Numbered from the stretch's first letter, positions 9,668 through 17,968 are shown. The stretch is DNA of 64,000 nt from DATBJG01 sp963790545 (GCA_963790545.1 CAWBPA010000020.1:124001-188000); one strand, 5' to 3'. Numbers and translations are program-made. Notes: generated by a model not told the origin, from the letters alone.

Positions 9668-11197
9668 ATGACCACACGTTACCGTAGACGTCCCCAGGCA
9701 CCGTCTGCGGCCCTTTTCGTCCTGCCCGTCGCTCTTGTCCTCGGAATCAGCGTCGGCGGCTGTGCCGCCAAAGCGGCGCGTCCGGCAACGGTCCTTCCTC
9801 TGCCGGCTCTGCAGGCTGAGCTTGCCACGATCTTCGGCGCACCCCCATTCGAACGCTCGATCTGGGGTGTGCTGATTCAGTCGATTGATACCGGGGATAT
9901 TTTGTTCGCAGCAAATCCCTCGAAGCTCGTGATGCCCGCGTCAAACATGAAAGTCCTCACGCTGGCGACGAGCGCCGAGCAACTGGGCTGGGACTACACC
10001 TACGAAACACGACTCGTCACGTCGGGCACCATTGAGGGCGGCGTGCTCAAGGGCGATCTCGTCGTGATCGGCAGCGGCGATCCGAGCCTTGGTAATCGGG
10101 TTGGCGATGGCGGCCGCACGATGGCTGGGTGGGCCGACCAGTTGTGGAACGCCGGTATTCATGCCATCGACGGACGGCTGATTGGCGACGACAATGCGTT
10201 TGAGGACGAGGGCGTAGGGGGCGGATGGTCGTGGGATGATCTCGCGTACGGATATGCCGCACCAGTGGGTGCCCTCGCGTTCGACGAGAATGCGGTCGAG
10301 CTGGCCATACGGCCGGGAGCGGTCGTCGGCGACCTCGGCGAAATCAGGCTGCGCCCTGTTGATGGGGGCCTCGTGGTGGAGAACCACGTCACGACATCCC
10401 CACCAGATGGCGAGTTCGCGCTCGATCTCCGAAGGGCCCCTGGCAGTGCGCGTCTCCTCGCGCGCGGAACCATTCCGCTGGGCACGCCTGAACTGGTGAG
10501 GACCGTTTCAATCGATAATCCGACCGACTTCTTCCTGGCGGCGCTTGACCGTGCCCTGAACGCGCGCGGCATCACCATCACAGCCACGGCGTCGGACATC
10601 GATTTCGTCTTCCCCGCGCCGGAGACGTCGACGGCCAGAGTTCTCGTCACGCATCGCTCGCCACCTCTCTCCGAACTTGCAATGCCCCTGATGAAGGTGA
10701 GCCGAAATCTCTACGGCGAGACCCTGCTGAAGACGCTGAAAACCCAAGATGGGCGGAGCGGTACTGTTCAGAGTGGCCGGGATGCCGTGGTTGAGGTCCT
10801 TCGACGCTGGGGCCTCTCACCCGACACCGTCGTCCTGTCCGATGGCTCAGGCCTTTCGCGCTACAACTACGTGACGGTCGAAACGCTGGTGTCGGTGTTG
10901 CGGCACCTCGCCGACGATCCGCGACACGCGGGGCCGTTCGAGGCGACATTGCCGGTGGCCGGGAGGGACGGAACGCTTGGAAACCGGATGAAGGGAACGG
11001 TTGCCGAAGGGAACGTCCATGCGAAGACCGGAACCGTCTCCAACGTGCGCGCGATTTCCGGTTACCTGAGAACCCGAGACAACGAACGGATCGTGTTCTC
11101 GATCGTGGCGAACAATTTCAACGCCGCGCCAGTCGAGATCGATCGAGCGGCCGACCGCGCTCTCGAACGGCTGGCGGGGTTCAGCCGGAAACCGTAG
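9668..11197 (+). CDS. dacB: D-alanyl-D-alanine carboxypeptidase/endopeptidase (PBP4 family)
   Basis: A 509-residue peptidoglycan hydrolase acting on D-Ala-containing peptides in the periplasm. The three penicillin-binding motifs are present in order: SxxK as ASNMK (about residue 88), SxN as VSRNLYGE (about 344) and KTG as HAKTGTVSN (about 452), with the large insert between the first two that marks PBP4. The N-terminus has a basic head, a hydrophobic stretch and a lipobox-like VGGC, so it may be a lipoprotein. A TTG two codons upstream (9662) is an alternative start. It follows the ABC operon after a short hairpin and converges on queC with no gap. Confidence 0.92.
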   Translation: MTTRYRRRPQAPSAALFVLPVALVLGISVGGCAAKAARPATVLPLPALQAELATIFGAPPFERSIWGVLIQSIDTGDILFAANPSKLVMPASNMKVLTLATSAEQLGWDYTYETRLVTSGTIEGGVLKGDLVVIGSGDPSLGNRVGDGGRTMAGWADQLWNAGIHAIDGRLIGDDNAFEDEGVGGGWSWDDLAYGYAAPVGALAFDENAVELAIRPGAVVGDLGEIRLRPVDGGLVVENHVTTSPPDGEFALDLRRAPGSARLLARGTIPLGTPELVRTVSIDNPTDFFLAALDRALNARGITITATASDIDFVFPAPETSTARVLVTHRSPPLSELAMPLMKVSRNLYGETLLKTLKTQDGRSGTVQSGRDAVVEVLRRWGLSPDTVVLSDGSGLSRYNYVTVETLVSVLRHLADDPRHAGPFEATLPVAGRDGTLGNRMKGTVAEGNVHAKTGTVSNVRAISGYLRTRDNERIVFSIVANNFNAAPVEIDRAADRALERLAGFSRKP

Positions 11198-11872
11198 TTA
11201 CGCGAGCAGCGGATCCGCCAGGCCGGCTTCTTCGAAGCCTTTCGCACGCAGCCTGCAGCTGTCGCACTGACGGCATGGCGTGCCACTTGGGCCTGGATCG
11301 TAGCAGCTGTGTGTCAATGAGTAGTCGAGCGCGAGACCCGTGCCCAGCCGAATGATTTCGGCCTTGCTCAGCGTGACGAGGGGGACGTGAATTTTGAAGC
11401 GGGCTCCCTCGACGCCAGCCTTCGTGGCAAGGTTCGCCACATGCTCGAACGCCTCGATGAATTCCGGCCGACAATCCGGATACCCGGAATAGTCGAGCGC
11501 ATTCACACCCAGGAAAATATTCGACGCGCCGATCGTTTCCGCCCACGCGAGCGCGAGAGCCAGAAATACCGTGTTGCGGGCCGGCACGTAGGTGACGGGA
11601 ATGGACGGATCGTCGAGCGCGCGATCTTTGGGCACCGACCCATCGCCGACGAGCGCGGATCCGCCGAATGAGGCCAGGTCGATGGGAACGACCCGATGCG
11701 CGGCAGCACCGAGCGCGGCGGCCACTTGCGTCGCGGCCTGGATCTCGATCGCGTGACGCTGTCCGTACGCGATCGTCAGCGCGTAGAGCTCATAACCCTC
11801 CGAGCGTGCAATCGCACCGGCTGTGTACCAATCGAGACCACCGCTCAGGAGCACGACAGCCTTCGGAGCCAT
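11198..11872 (-). CDS. queC: 7-cyano-7-deazaguanine synthase QueC
   Basis: Converts 7-carboxy-7-deazaguanine to preQ0 with ATP and ammonia, in queuosine tRNA modification. At 224 residues it has family length and keeps the C-terminal zinc ligands (Cys in SCYDPG and in TPCRQCDSCR). The PP-loop reads SGGLDW instead of the expected SGGLDS: residue 15 is Trp (codon at 11828-11830), one base from TCG Ser. This residue normally helps bind ATP phosphate, so either the base is wrong or the enzyme is changed. The start ATG overlaps the stop of queE (TAATG), giving a coupled queE-queC pair. Confidence 0.93.
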   Translation of the reverse strand: MAPKAVVLLSGGLDWYTAGAIARSEGYELYALTIAYGQRHAIEIQAATQVAAALGAAAHRVVPIDLASFGGSALVGDGSVPKDRALDDPSIPVTYVPARNTVFLALALAWAETIGASNIFLGVNALDYSGYPDCRPEFIEAFEHVANLATKAGVEGARFKIHVPLVTLSKAEIIRLGTGLALDYSLTHSCYDPGPSGTPCRQCDSCRLRAKGFEEAGLADPLLA

Positions 11873-12513
11873 TACACGCCCCGGACGTCCGCGCCCCAGA
11901 TGTACTTGTGCAGTTGAAGCTGGACTCGAGCGGGCACGTGGTCACGAAGTACCCACGCGGACAACACTTGCGGATCGAGAACGCCGTGAACGGGCGAAAA
12001 GAGCACCGCTGCGCATCGCGTGCCCAGGCCGTATCTCGAGACCACCTCGCAGGCGTACCGGTAGTCGACCTCGTCCTGAATGACGAACTTGACCTGGTCG
12101 TGCGGCAGCAGCCGATCGATGTTCCTCCACTCCTGTTTGCCGGCCTCTCCGCTGCCAGGGCATTTGACGTCCACGATTTTCACAACCGCCGCCGGCACCT
12201 TCCCTGTATCGAGATGACCCCCAGTCTCGAGGAGCACGGTGAGGCCAGCCCCCAGCAGACGATCCATCAGCGGGTAGACACCCTCCTGCAACAAGGGCTC
12301 TCCGCCGGTAATTTCAACGAGCGGACACTTGTAGGCTTCAACCCGGGTCACAACCTCATCGAGAGCCACCTTGCGCCCCTCGTAAAAGGCGTAGGGCGTG
12401 TCACACCAGGAACAGCGAAGATCGCACGCCGTCAGGCGGACGAATACGCACGGCGTTCCGGCGTACGTCGATTCACCCTGAATCGAATGAAAGATTTCGT
12501 TGACCGTGAGCAT
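11872..12513 (-). CDS. queE: 7-carboxy-7-deazaguanine synthase QueE (radical SAM)
   Basis: A radical-SAM enzyme of 213 residues that makes 7-carboxy-7-deazaguanine from carboxy-tetrahydropterin. The cluster motif is CDLRCSWC (CX3CX2C), followed by the GGEPLLQ segment that helps bind SAM. The start MLTVNEIFHSIQGES fits the family; the open frame upstream (to about 12615) is not conserved and was left out. The start codon abuts half of a TGGGGTC palindrome word. It precedes queC by a one-base overlap. Confidence 0.93.
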   Translation of the reverse strand: MLTVNEIFHSIQGESTYAGTPCVFVRLTACDLRCSWCDTPYAFYEGRKVALDEVVTRVEAYKCPLVEITGGEPLLQEGVYPLMDRLLGAGLTVLLETGGHLDTGKVPAAVVKIVDVKCPGSGEAGKQEWRNIDRLLPHDQVKFVIQDEVDYRYACEVVSRYGLGTRCAAVLFSPVHGVLDPQVLSAWVLRDHVPARVQLQLHKYIWGADVRGV

Positions 12514-12586
12514 GGGGTCAGATCTTGATTTTTGCACGTTCGGTGTCATTCCGGATACTGCCGGCCTAACGGGGGTACAATGAATC

Positions 12587-13576
12587 ATGTCTGCCGGGAT
12601 TCTCCGCATCGGCACATCCGGCTGGAACTATCCCACCGGGCGAGGCACGTGGAATGGCGTGTTCTATCCGGCCAGGCGACCTCGCGGCTTCACCGAGCTG
12701 TCTTACTACGCGGAACACTTCAACACGGTCGAGGTCAACTCTACCTTTTACGGTGAACCCAAGGCATCGGTCACCCGCGCCTGGGTCGAGCGCACACCGC
12801 CGGGATTCGAGTTCTCGCTGAAGCTGTACAGAAAATTTACTCACCCGAAGATGTACGCCGAAGCTGCGCGTGCCGCGGCTCGTGTGTCCGAACCGCTGCC
12901 GCAGGCCCTGTTGACGCCAAGTCAGGCCGACATCGACACTTTTCGGCGCGGCATCGATCCGATTGCCTCTTCTGGTCGGTTGGGAGCATTGCTCGCGCAG
13001 TTTCCGCCGAGCTTCAAGGACGTGCCCGAAAGTCGTGAATATCTCGCCTGGTTGCTTCGAGCGTTCTCCGAGTATCCCGTGGCCGTGGAACTTCGTCACC
13101 GCACCTGGAGCGACCACGTCGGCGACACGTTATCGCTGTTGAACGCATTCGGGGCCGCATGGACGCAAATCGACGAGCCCAAGTTCCGTTTTTCGATCCG
13201 CCAGAACCTTCTCCCCAACGTGCAGGGGTTCTACTACCTTCGACTGCACGGGCGCAACGCGGCCGCCTGGTGGCGCCACGAACGCACGGAAGATCGTTAC
13301 GACTACTTGTACTCAGCCGACGAGCTGAGGCCTTACGCGGAGACCGCTGTCGCCGTGCGGCAACTGGTCAAGAAGATGCACCTCTATCTCAACAACCACT
13401 TCGCGGCAAAGTCTGTCGCCAATGCCGTGATGATCAAGCGGCAGCTCGGTGAGCCGATTGAGGGAGAGTACCCGCCAGAATTCGTGGAACGTTACCCAGA
13501 CCTGCGAGACGCCATCCGCTCGACGCCTACCCTGGGGCAGGCCTCGCTAATCACGCAGTCCCCGCACCGCGGATAA
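12587..13576 (+). CDS. DUF72 (YecE-family) protein
   Basis: A 329-residue TIM-barrel-like protein of unknown biochemical role. Typical family segments are LRIGTSGWNY at the start, FNTVEVNSTFYGEP near residue 47, and YYLRLHGRN and YLYSADEL in the second half. It is divergent from queE with about 70 bp between them, and its last 85 bp overlap the convergent endonuclease III gene. Confidence 0.88.
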   Translation: MSAGILRIGTSGWNYPTGRGTWNGVFYPARRPRGFTELSYYAEHFNTVEVNSTFYGEPKASVTRAWVERTPPGFEFSLKLYRKFTHPKMYAEAARAAARVSEPLPQALLTPSQADIDTFRRGIDPIASSGRLGALLAQFPPSFKDVPESREYLAWLLRAFSEYPVAVELRHRTWSDHVGDTLSLLNAFGAAWTQIDEPKFRFSIRQNLLPNVQGFYYLRLHGRNAAAWWRHERTEDRYDYLYSADELRPYAETAVAVRQLVKKMHLYLNNHFAAKSVANAVMIKRQLGEPIEGEYPPEFVERYPDLRDAIRSTPTLGQASLITQSPHRG

Positions 13577-14175
13577 ACCGGCCTGCAAACGTTCTGCCCC
13601 CACGTCACGAGGTACAGGTTGATGTATGGCCACCAACGAGGGTGCGTCGCTCGATAGAGCGCCTGCTCGGTCTCCTCGGGCATGCTCGTGCGAACCCAGC
13701 CGAGGCGGTTGGCGATGCGATGCACGTGAGTATCGACACAGATATGCCGTCGGCTTTGATAGCCGAGGATCAAGACCAGCGTTGCCGTCTTGCGGCCGAC
13801 ACCTGGCAAGGTCACGAGTTCGTCCAGCGTGTCCGGCACACGTCCGTTGAACCGCGTGATGAGCATTTTGCACGTCGCTCGCACGTGGCGCGCCTTGTGT
13901 CGGTAGAAGCTCACCGGATAGATCAGACGCTCGATTCTGCGCACGGAGAGCCGGGACATCGCCTCCGGGGTGTTCGCGGCCTTGAACAGCCGTTCCGACG
14001 CCGCATAGGTCGTGGCATCCTGCGTGCGCGCCGACAGCAGCGTGGCAATCAACACTTCGAATGGATCTTCTGCGCGCGATTCGGCAATTTTCTCGACCGC
14101 CGGAAGCTCGAGACCATCAATCGCGCGTGCGAGGGCTCGCATGACAGGCCCGACAGTACGGTTACGCTGCGCCAT
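13492..14175 (-). CDS. nth: Endonuclease III (base excision repair glycosylase/lyase)
   Basis: A 227-residue DNA glycosylase/AP lyase for oxidised pyrimidines. It has the helix-hairpin-helix LPGVGRKTATLVL with the catalytic Lys, the catalytic Asp in VDTHVHRI and a C-terminal 4Fe-4S site CX6CX2CX5C (CRPVYPRCGDCVISEAC). The last Cys codons fall within the 85-bp convergent overlap with the DUF72 gene, so this overlap is real coding sequence on both strands. The start follows MAQRNRTVGPVMRAL. Confidence 0.93.
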   Translation of the reverse strand: MAQRNRTVGPVMRALARAIDGLELPAVEKIAESRAEDPFEVLIATLLSARTQDATTYAASERLFKAANTPEAMSRLSVRRIERLIYPVSFYRHKARHVRATCKMLITRFNGRVPDTLDELVTLPGVGRKTATLVLILGYQSRRHICVDTHVHRIANRLGWVRTSMPEETEQALYRATHPRWWPYINLYLVTWGQNVCRPVYPRCGDCVISEACPRVGVERMASRRSG

Positions 14176-14191
14176 TTACGAAAACCGTAAA

Positions 14192-14210
14192 AATGGGGTC
14201 TGACCCCATT
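14192..14210. repeat. Palindrome AATGGGGTC-T-GACCCCATT
   Basis: A perfect 9-bp inverted repeat with a one-base loop fills most of the 39-bp gap between nth and the 2-hydroxyacid dehydrogenase stop. Similar palindromes lie at 44573-44589 and 44601-44619, and a half copy abuts the queE start (12511-12522). Confidence 0.75.
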
Positions 14211-14214
14211 GGCG

Positions 14215-15198
14215 TCAAACGCCTTTATCGAGGACGTCGGGATTGACGAGATTGGGCGGACGCTCGCCCGACAGGCCGGCCACACAGTTGGCGACGGCCA
14301 TATTGGACATGTTGCGGCGGGTTTCCACTGAAGCGCTGGCAATATGAGGAGCCACGACGACGTTCGACAGCTTCGTCAGGCCTGGAGCCGGCTTGGGTTC
14401 CTTTTCGTAGACGTCGAGGCCCGCCCCAGCAATGCGCCCGTTTTTCAGCGCTTTCACCAGAGCCTTTTCATCGACGACCGGACCCCGCGCTGCGTTGATG
14501 AGTATGGCCTGCTTCTTCATCATGGCCAGCTCTGACGCGCCAATATAGTGGGTCGTCTCCGGAAATAGAGGGACGTGGAGCGTGACGATGTCGGATTCCT
14601 GCAACAGCGTTTTCTTGTCGACGAATCGCACGCCGTACTCCTGCTCTATGGCTTCAGGGACGCGCTGGACGTCGGTGTAGAGGATTCGCATGTCGAAGCC
14701 TCTGGCACGTCGCGCCACGCCCTTTCCTATCCGCCCGAATCCGCAGATTCCCAGGGTCTTCCCGTGCACATCGTGACCCAGGAACTGCATCACGCCCCAG
14801 CCCTTCCACTTTCCGGACCTGAAGGTTCGATCCGCCCCCACCAGACCTCTTGCCGTCGCGAGAATCAGGCACCACGTGAAGTCGGCCGTCGTATCGTCCA
14901 ACACCCCAGGTGTGTTGGTGACCAGCACGCCACGCTTTGTCGCGGCCTTCACATCGACGTTGTTGTAGCCCACCGCCACGTTGGACACGATCTTCAATTG
15001 CGGATTTTTCGCCAGCACGTCGTCTGAAATGCGATCGGTCAACAGGCTGATCACGCCATCCTTCCCTTTCAGCTTCTGCAGCAGCTGCTTCGGGTTCAAG
15101 GGACGATCTGCCTGATTACTGTCGACCTGGCAGTGCTTCGCCAGCGTCGCCAACGATTCGTCGAAAATCCTCCGCGTCACCACGACTCTGGGTTTCAT
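14215..15198 (-). CDS. D-2-hydroxyacid dehydrogenase (glyoxylate/hydroxypyruvate reductase-like)
   Basis: An NAD(P)-dependent oxidoreductase of 327 residues. Visible are the nucleotide-binding GFGRIGKGVARRARGF (about 150-165), the catalytic Arg region (NAARGPVVDEKAL), the Glu in the GLDVYEKEP segment and the catalytic His in VVAPHIASAS. The chosen start is MKPRVVVTRR; the upstream open frame lacks similarity. It sits 4 bp after the Cys-rich BMC-associated gene and is the last gene of the microcompartment operon. This suggests it oxidises or reduces a 2-hydroxy/2-oxo acid or aldehyde-derived product in that pathway (inference). Confidence 0.9.
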   Translation of the reverse strand: MKPRVVVTRRIFDESLATLAKHCQVDSNQADRPLNPKQLLQKLKGKDGVISLLTDRISDDVLAKNPQLKIVSNVAVGYNNVDVKAATKRGVLVTNTPGVLDDTTADFTWCLILATARGLVGADRTFRSGKWKGWGVMQFLGHDVHGKTLGICGFGRIGKGVARRARGFDMRILYTDVQRVPEAIEQEYGVRFVDKKTLLQESDIVTLHVPLFPETTHYIGASELAMMKKQAILINAARGPVVDEKALVKALKNGRIAGAGLDVYEKEPKPAPGLTKLSNVVVAPHIASASVETRRNMSNMAVANCVAGLSGERPPNLVNPDVLDKGV

Positions 15199-15202
15199 GC
15201 AA

Positions 15203-15446
15203 TCAGTGCCCGTATGACTGGCAGTAGCCGCAGTGGTTGCAGCCGACCGACGGCTCAATCAAACACACACCTTCGCCCAGGCGGTCGCCAGCCAGCACCG
15301 GAAGTCGAGAGTGACTGGCATGTGCGATCAACGACCGCGCGCTCGTCGCTTCCGAATCCGCCCGGATGAGGGAGGGTTCCTCCTTCACCCTTCAAATGTC
15401 GAGCGATGGCATCGCGGACGATCGTGCGCAGTTCTTCTTCAGTCAT
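15203..15446 (-). CDS. Small Cys-rich BMC-operon protein (CNHCGYC motif), one frame break
   Basis: A protein of about 80 residues with an amphipathic N-terminal helix (MTEEELRTIVRDAIARHL) and a C-terminus ending EPSVGCNHCGYCQSYGH. CxxCxxC plus a final His suggest a metal or Fe-S site. The frame changes around 15400 (one extra base near GEGGT); joining the two frames gives a continuous sequence. The N-terminal helix resembles the short encapsulation peptides that bind shell proteins (inference). It lies between a BMC-P gene and the hydroxyacid dehydrogenase, with a 4-bp gap to the latter. I know of no assigned function. Confidence 0.7.
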
Positions 15447-15470
15447 CACCAATTTCAATCATCATCAATT

Positions 15471-15746
15471 TCAGTCATCATTAATGTCAATGCTGTCTAT
15501 GATTCCAACGATCGCGGCATCGACGGGCGCGCCTTTTCGACCGAGCGCTTCTCCCGCCGCTCGTCCTTCGAGCACGATCAGCACTTTCTCGTGCACTCCA
15601 GCACCGACGCCGTCCACAGCCAGCAGCTCGGGCCCACGCGGCGTGTCGTTCGGCATCAGCGGCTGAACGAGCAGCAGCTTTGCTCCCTCGAACTTCTGGT
15701 GCTTCTTGGTCGCAACGACGGTCCCGATCACGCGGGCGATTTGCAT
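15471..15746 (-). CDS. Bacterial microcompartment vertex protein BMC-P (EutN/CcmL), copy 3
   Basis: A 91-residue EutN/CcmL-fold protein that forms pentamers closing the vertices of microcompartment shells. Family features are the start MQIARVIGTVVATKKH, the central LLAVDGVGAGVHEKVLIV and the end DAAIVGIIDSIDI. It is one of three different BMC-P genes in the operon, a number typical of PVM-type loci. The 111 bp upstream hold a CACAGAGG word palindrome (15747-15857). Confidence 0.92.
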   Translation of the reverse strand: MQIARVIGTVVATKKHQKFEGAKLLLVQPLMPNDTPRGPELLAVDGVGAGVHEKVLIVLEGRAAGEALGRKGAPVDAAIVGIIDSIDINDD

Positions 15747-15857
15747 AGCCTAAAAACCCGTTATCACCACAGAGGCCACGGAGGGCACAGAGGAAAACCC
15801 AAAACCGCTCTGTGACCTCTGTGACCTCCGTGGTAAAGATGCACTTTCAGCATCTTG
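15747..15857. repeat. CACAGAGG-word palindromic array between BMC-P genes
   Basis: The left arm is made of cacagagg/ccacggagg words and the right arm of cctctgtgac/cctccgtgg words, so the transcript can fold into a long imperfect hairpin. It separates two shell-protein genes of one operon. Confidence 0.7.
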
Positions 15858-16121
15858 CTAGACAGTCCAGTGGTCGACAATCCCGACGATTCCGGCATCC
15901 GCGGGAACCTCGACCGGGGCAAACGGAAAACTGGCCTCTTTGCCGCGAACGAAGAACACCGTTTCGCCAACGCCTGCCCCCATGGCATCAACTGCTACCA
16001 GGACCCGACCCGTCGCAGCCCCCGCAGACGTGATGGGTTGGATCAGAAGAAGCGAGACACCGCCGTACCCCGGATCCTTGTGAGTGGTCACGATGTCGCC
16101 GACAACACGGGCCAGCTGCAT
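15858..16121 (-). CDS. Bacterial microcompartment vertex protein BMC-P, copy 2
   Basis: An 87-residue EutN/CcmL-type shell pentamer protein: MQLARVVGDIVTTHKDP at the start, LVAVDAMGAGVGETVFFV in the middle and AGIVGIVDHWTV at the end. It differs clearly from the other two copies, so the three probably form distinct pentamers. It lies between copies 1 and 3 in the same direction. Confidence 0.92.
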   Translation of the reverse strand: MQLARVVGDIVTTHKDPGYGGVSLLLIQPITSAGAATGRVLVAVDAMGAGVGETVFFVRGKEASFPFAPVEVPADAGIVGIVDHWTV

Positions 16122-16181
16122 GGGAATTCAGTTCTCAGTTTTCAGTTTTCAGTTCTCAGTGCGACTGACAACCGAAAACTC
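16122..16181. repeat. CAGTTTTCAGTTCTCAG word array
   Basis: Tandem degenerate copies of a cagttttcag word fill the 60 bp between two BMC-P genes. The same dialect recurs at 20781-20860 and 61120-61155. Confidence 0.7.
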
Positions 16182-16451
16182 TCATTCGTTCAACTCGATG
16201 GCATCCACGATACCGACGATCGCGGCATCGACCGGACAATCTTTGAGCCCCGAGGCCATCCGCGCCGAACTGCCGCTGACGATGAGAACGGTCTCACCGA
16301 CGCCGGCATCGACGGTGTCGACGGCCACCAGATAGTTGCCGTCGGCCTTGCCGTGAGGATCCATCGCACGGGCAATGAGAAGCTTGCTGCTGACGAGGCG
16401 AGGATCTTTGCGGGTGGCAACGACCGTGCCCACGACTTTCGCGAGAATCAT
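16182..16451 (-). CDS. Bacterial microcompartment vertex protein BMC-P, copy 1
   Basis: An 89-residue EutN/CcmL-type protein: MILAKVVGTVVATRKDP start, LVAVDTVDAGVGETVLIV core and DAAIVGIVDAIEL end. It is the first of three BMC-P genes after the BMC-H gene, with a 29-bp gap. It should occupy vertices of the shell built by the BMC-H hexamers. Confidence 0.93.
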   Translation of the reverse strand: MILAKVVGTVVATRKDPRLVSSKLLIARAMDPHGKADGNYLVAVDTVDAGVGETVLIVSGSSARMASGLKDCPVDAAIVGIVDAIELNE

Positions 16452-16480
16452 GGCGGGAACGCGTGAGGGCCGACTCTACT

Positions 16481-16771
16481 TCAGGCTTTCACGCTGGCCT
16501 TGCCAATCGGCAGCGCGTCCTCGAGGTTTGCGTGCGGTCGCGGGATCACGTGAACCGAGACGAGCTCGCCGACCCGTCGGGCAGCCGCGGCACCCGCGTC
16601 CGTCGCCGCTTTGACCGCCGCGACATCACCCCGCACGATCGCGGTCACATAGCCGGCCCCGATTTTCTCCCAGCCGACCAGGGTGACCTTGGCGGCCTTG
16701 ACCATCGCATCCGCCGCTTCAATCATGGCCACCAGACCTTTGGTCTCGACCATGCCGAGCGCCTCTCCCAT
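16481..16771 (-). CDS. Bacterial microcompartment hexameric shell protein BMC-H
   Basis: A 96-residue single-BMC-domain protein forming the facets of the shell. It begins MGEALGMVETKGLVAMIEAADAM and contains the family segments VTAIVRGDVAAVKAATDAG and VHVIPRPH. I chose ATG 16771 because GGAGG lies five bases upstream. An earlier in-frame GTG (16798) lies in a hairpin repeat and is unlikely. It is the only BMC-H gene visible, so facets may be made of one hexamer type unless other shell genes lie elsewhere. Confidence 0.94.
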   Translation of the reverse strand: MGEALGMVETKGLVAMIEAADAMVKAAKVTLVGWEKIGAGYVTAIVRGDVAAVKAATDAGAAAARRVGELVSVHVIPRPHANLEDALPIGKASVKA

Positions 16772-16793
16772 GCTGCCCTCCAACTTTGCCTCG

Positions 16794-16817
16794 CGCACGC
16801 TAAAGCGTGCGCGCTAC
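16794..16817. repeat. Hairpin repeat (CGCACGCT stem, CGCTAC flank)
   Basis: Stem cgcacgct/agcgtgcg with a short A-rich loop is followed by cgctac. It lies between the aldolase and BMC-H genes of the microcompartment operon and is nearly identical to the copies at 6650 and 27227. Confidence 0.75.
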
Positions 16818-16837
16818 GGTCTTAGGTTTGCCCCCTG

Positions 16838-17704
16838 CTATCGCAACGCCTTCACGGCTTCCTCAATCAACGCCGTAAGCTCGCGGTATGTTAGCCGAAT
16901 TTCCCCCTCTTTGCTCTCTCCGACAGACACCGTGCGTACGGGTTCCAGTCCGTCATCGACCAGCCGCAAGCCGGGTGCAGACGGCGCCTGGATGACCTGA
17001 CAGCTCGCCTCGTCGGTTGCCGCCAACTCCTCGTCCGAGCAAATGGGGGCCGGGGCCGCGATGCCGTATGTCCCGCGCAAACCTTGCAGCCGCTCGACCT
17101 CCTCGCGCGACAGCAGTCGTTCTCGGCCCAGAAGCCTGGCCACGAGACTGATACGGGCGAAGTGCTCGATGGTTTCCATTTTGTAATAGGCTGCAAACAA
17201 CTCCCCGGCAACCGTCAGGGCGCCATGGTTGGCCAGAAGCAGCCCGTCGTGGGCCTTGATGTACTTGCGGACGGCGTCCGGAAGCTCCTGTGTGGACGGC
17301 GTGCCGTAGTCGGCAATCGGTATGCTGCCGAGCGTCGTAATCACTTCAGCCAGCACGGCCCGATCCAGTGGAATGCCTGCCACCGCAAACCCGGTTGCAA
17401 CCGGCGGGTGCGCATGAACAACCGCCCGCGCGTCGGGCCGGCTGCGGTACACCTCCAGGTGCATGAGCAACTCGGAGGAGGGATCGCGGTGTCCGCGGAT
17501 CTTTCGCCCGGCGAGATCGGTGACGACCATCATGTCCGGCGACATGAAGCCCTTCGATACGCCCTTGGGCGTGGTCAGGAGCAGGTCATCGCTCAGTCGG
17601 ACGCTGATGTTCCCGTCGTTCGACGCGATGTACGCGCGCTCGTGAAGCCGCCGGCCGATTTCCACGATGTCGGCGCGGAGATGTTCCTCGGACAAGTGGT
17701 TCAT
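16838..17704 (-). CDS. Class II aldolase (fuculose/rhamnulose-1-phosphate aldolase type) of the BMC operon
   Basis: A zinc-dependent aldolase that would split a sugar phosphate such as fuculose- or rhamnulose-1-phosphate into DHAP and lactaldehyde. Present are the phosphate-binding SNDGNIS and TTPKGVSKG loops, the SSELLMH Glu and the zinc ligands HAHPP (about residue 100) and ANHGA (about 160). At 288 residues it is 60-70 longer than stand-alone FucA. The extra C-terminus (after about residue 210) ends in a helix, LTYRELTALIEEAVKAL, that looks like an encapsulation peptide. Such aldolases are the signature enzyme of PVM-type microcompartments. The start overlaps the YHS-like gene stop (ATGA). 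Confidence 0.9.
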   Translation of the reverse strand: MNHLSEEHLRADIVEIGRRLHERAYIASNDGNISVRLSDDLLLTTPKGVSKGFMSPDMMVVTDLAGRKIRGHRDPSSELLMHLEVYRSRPDARAVVHAHPPVATGFAVAGIPLDRAVLAEVITTLGSIPIADYGTPSTQELPDAVRKYIKAHDGLLLANHGALTVAGELFAAYYKMETIEHFARISLVARLLGRERLLSREEVERLQGLRGTYGIAAPAPICSDEELAATDEASCQVIQAPSAPGLRLVDDGLEPVRTVSVGESKEGEIRLTYRELTALIEEAVKALR

Positions 17705-17964
17705 GATTTCGGCTGGCGATCAAATGCCGTTCGACAGTGTTCCGAGCAGAAGTACTCGATGTGGCCGCCGGTGGCAAGGCTCAACGCGCGCGAGGGCACC
17801 ACGAATGTCCCGCAGACCGGATCGCGAACCATTCGCTCGCTTTTCTGAGGGGGACCCGACGGACCCGGCAACGATGCGCCGGCCACAATCCCTTCGACCA
17901 GACGCCAGATCGCGCGGCCGACCAGGAGCACCAACAGCGCAAGCAGCAACAGCCGGACCAGCAC
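17701..17964 (-). CDS. Small membrane-anchored YHS/TRASH-like protein
   Basis: An 87-residue protein with one N-terminal helix (VLVRLLLLALLVLLVGRAIW) and a C-terminal YHS-like domain (RDPVCGTFV ... YFCSEHCRTAF) with three Cys that could bind a metal. The GTG start at 17964 lies 4 bp after the TPR gene stop, and its stop overlaps the aldolase start as ATGA, so the gene is tightly coupled to both neighbours. YHS domains often accompany metal-handling or redox proteins; the role here is unknown. Confidence 0.75.
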   Translation of the reverse strand: MLVRLLLLALLVLLVGRAIWRLVEGIVAGASLPGPSGPPQKSERMVRDPVCGTFVVPSRALSLATGGHIEYFCSEHCRTAFDRQPKS

Positions 17965-17968
17965 CGCA

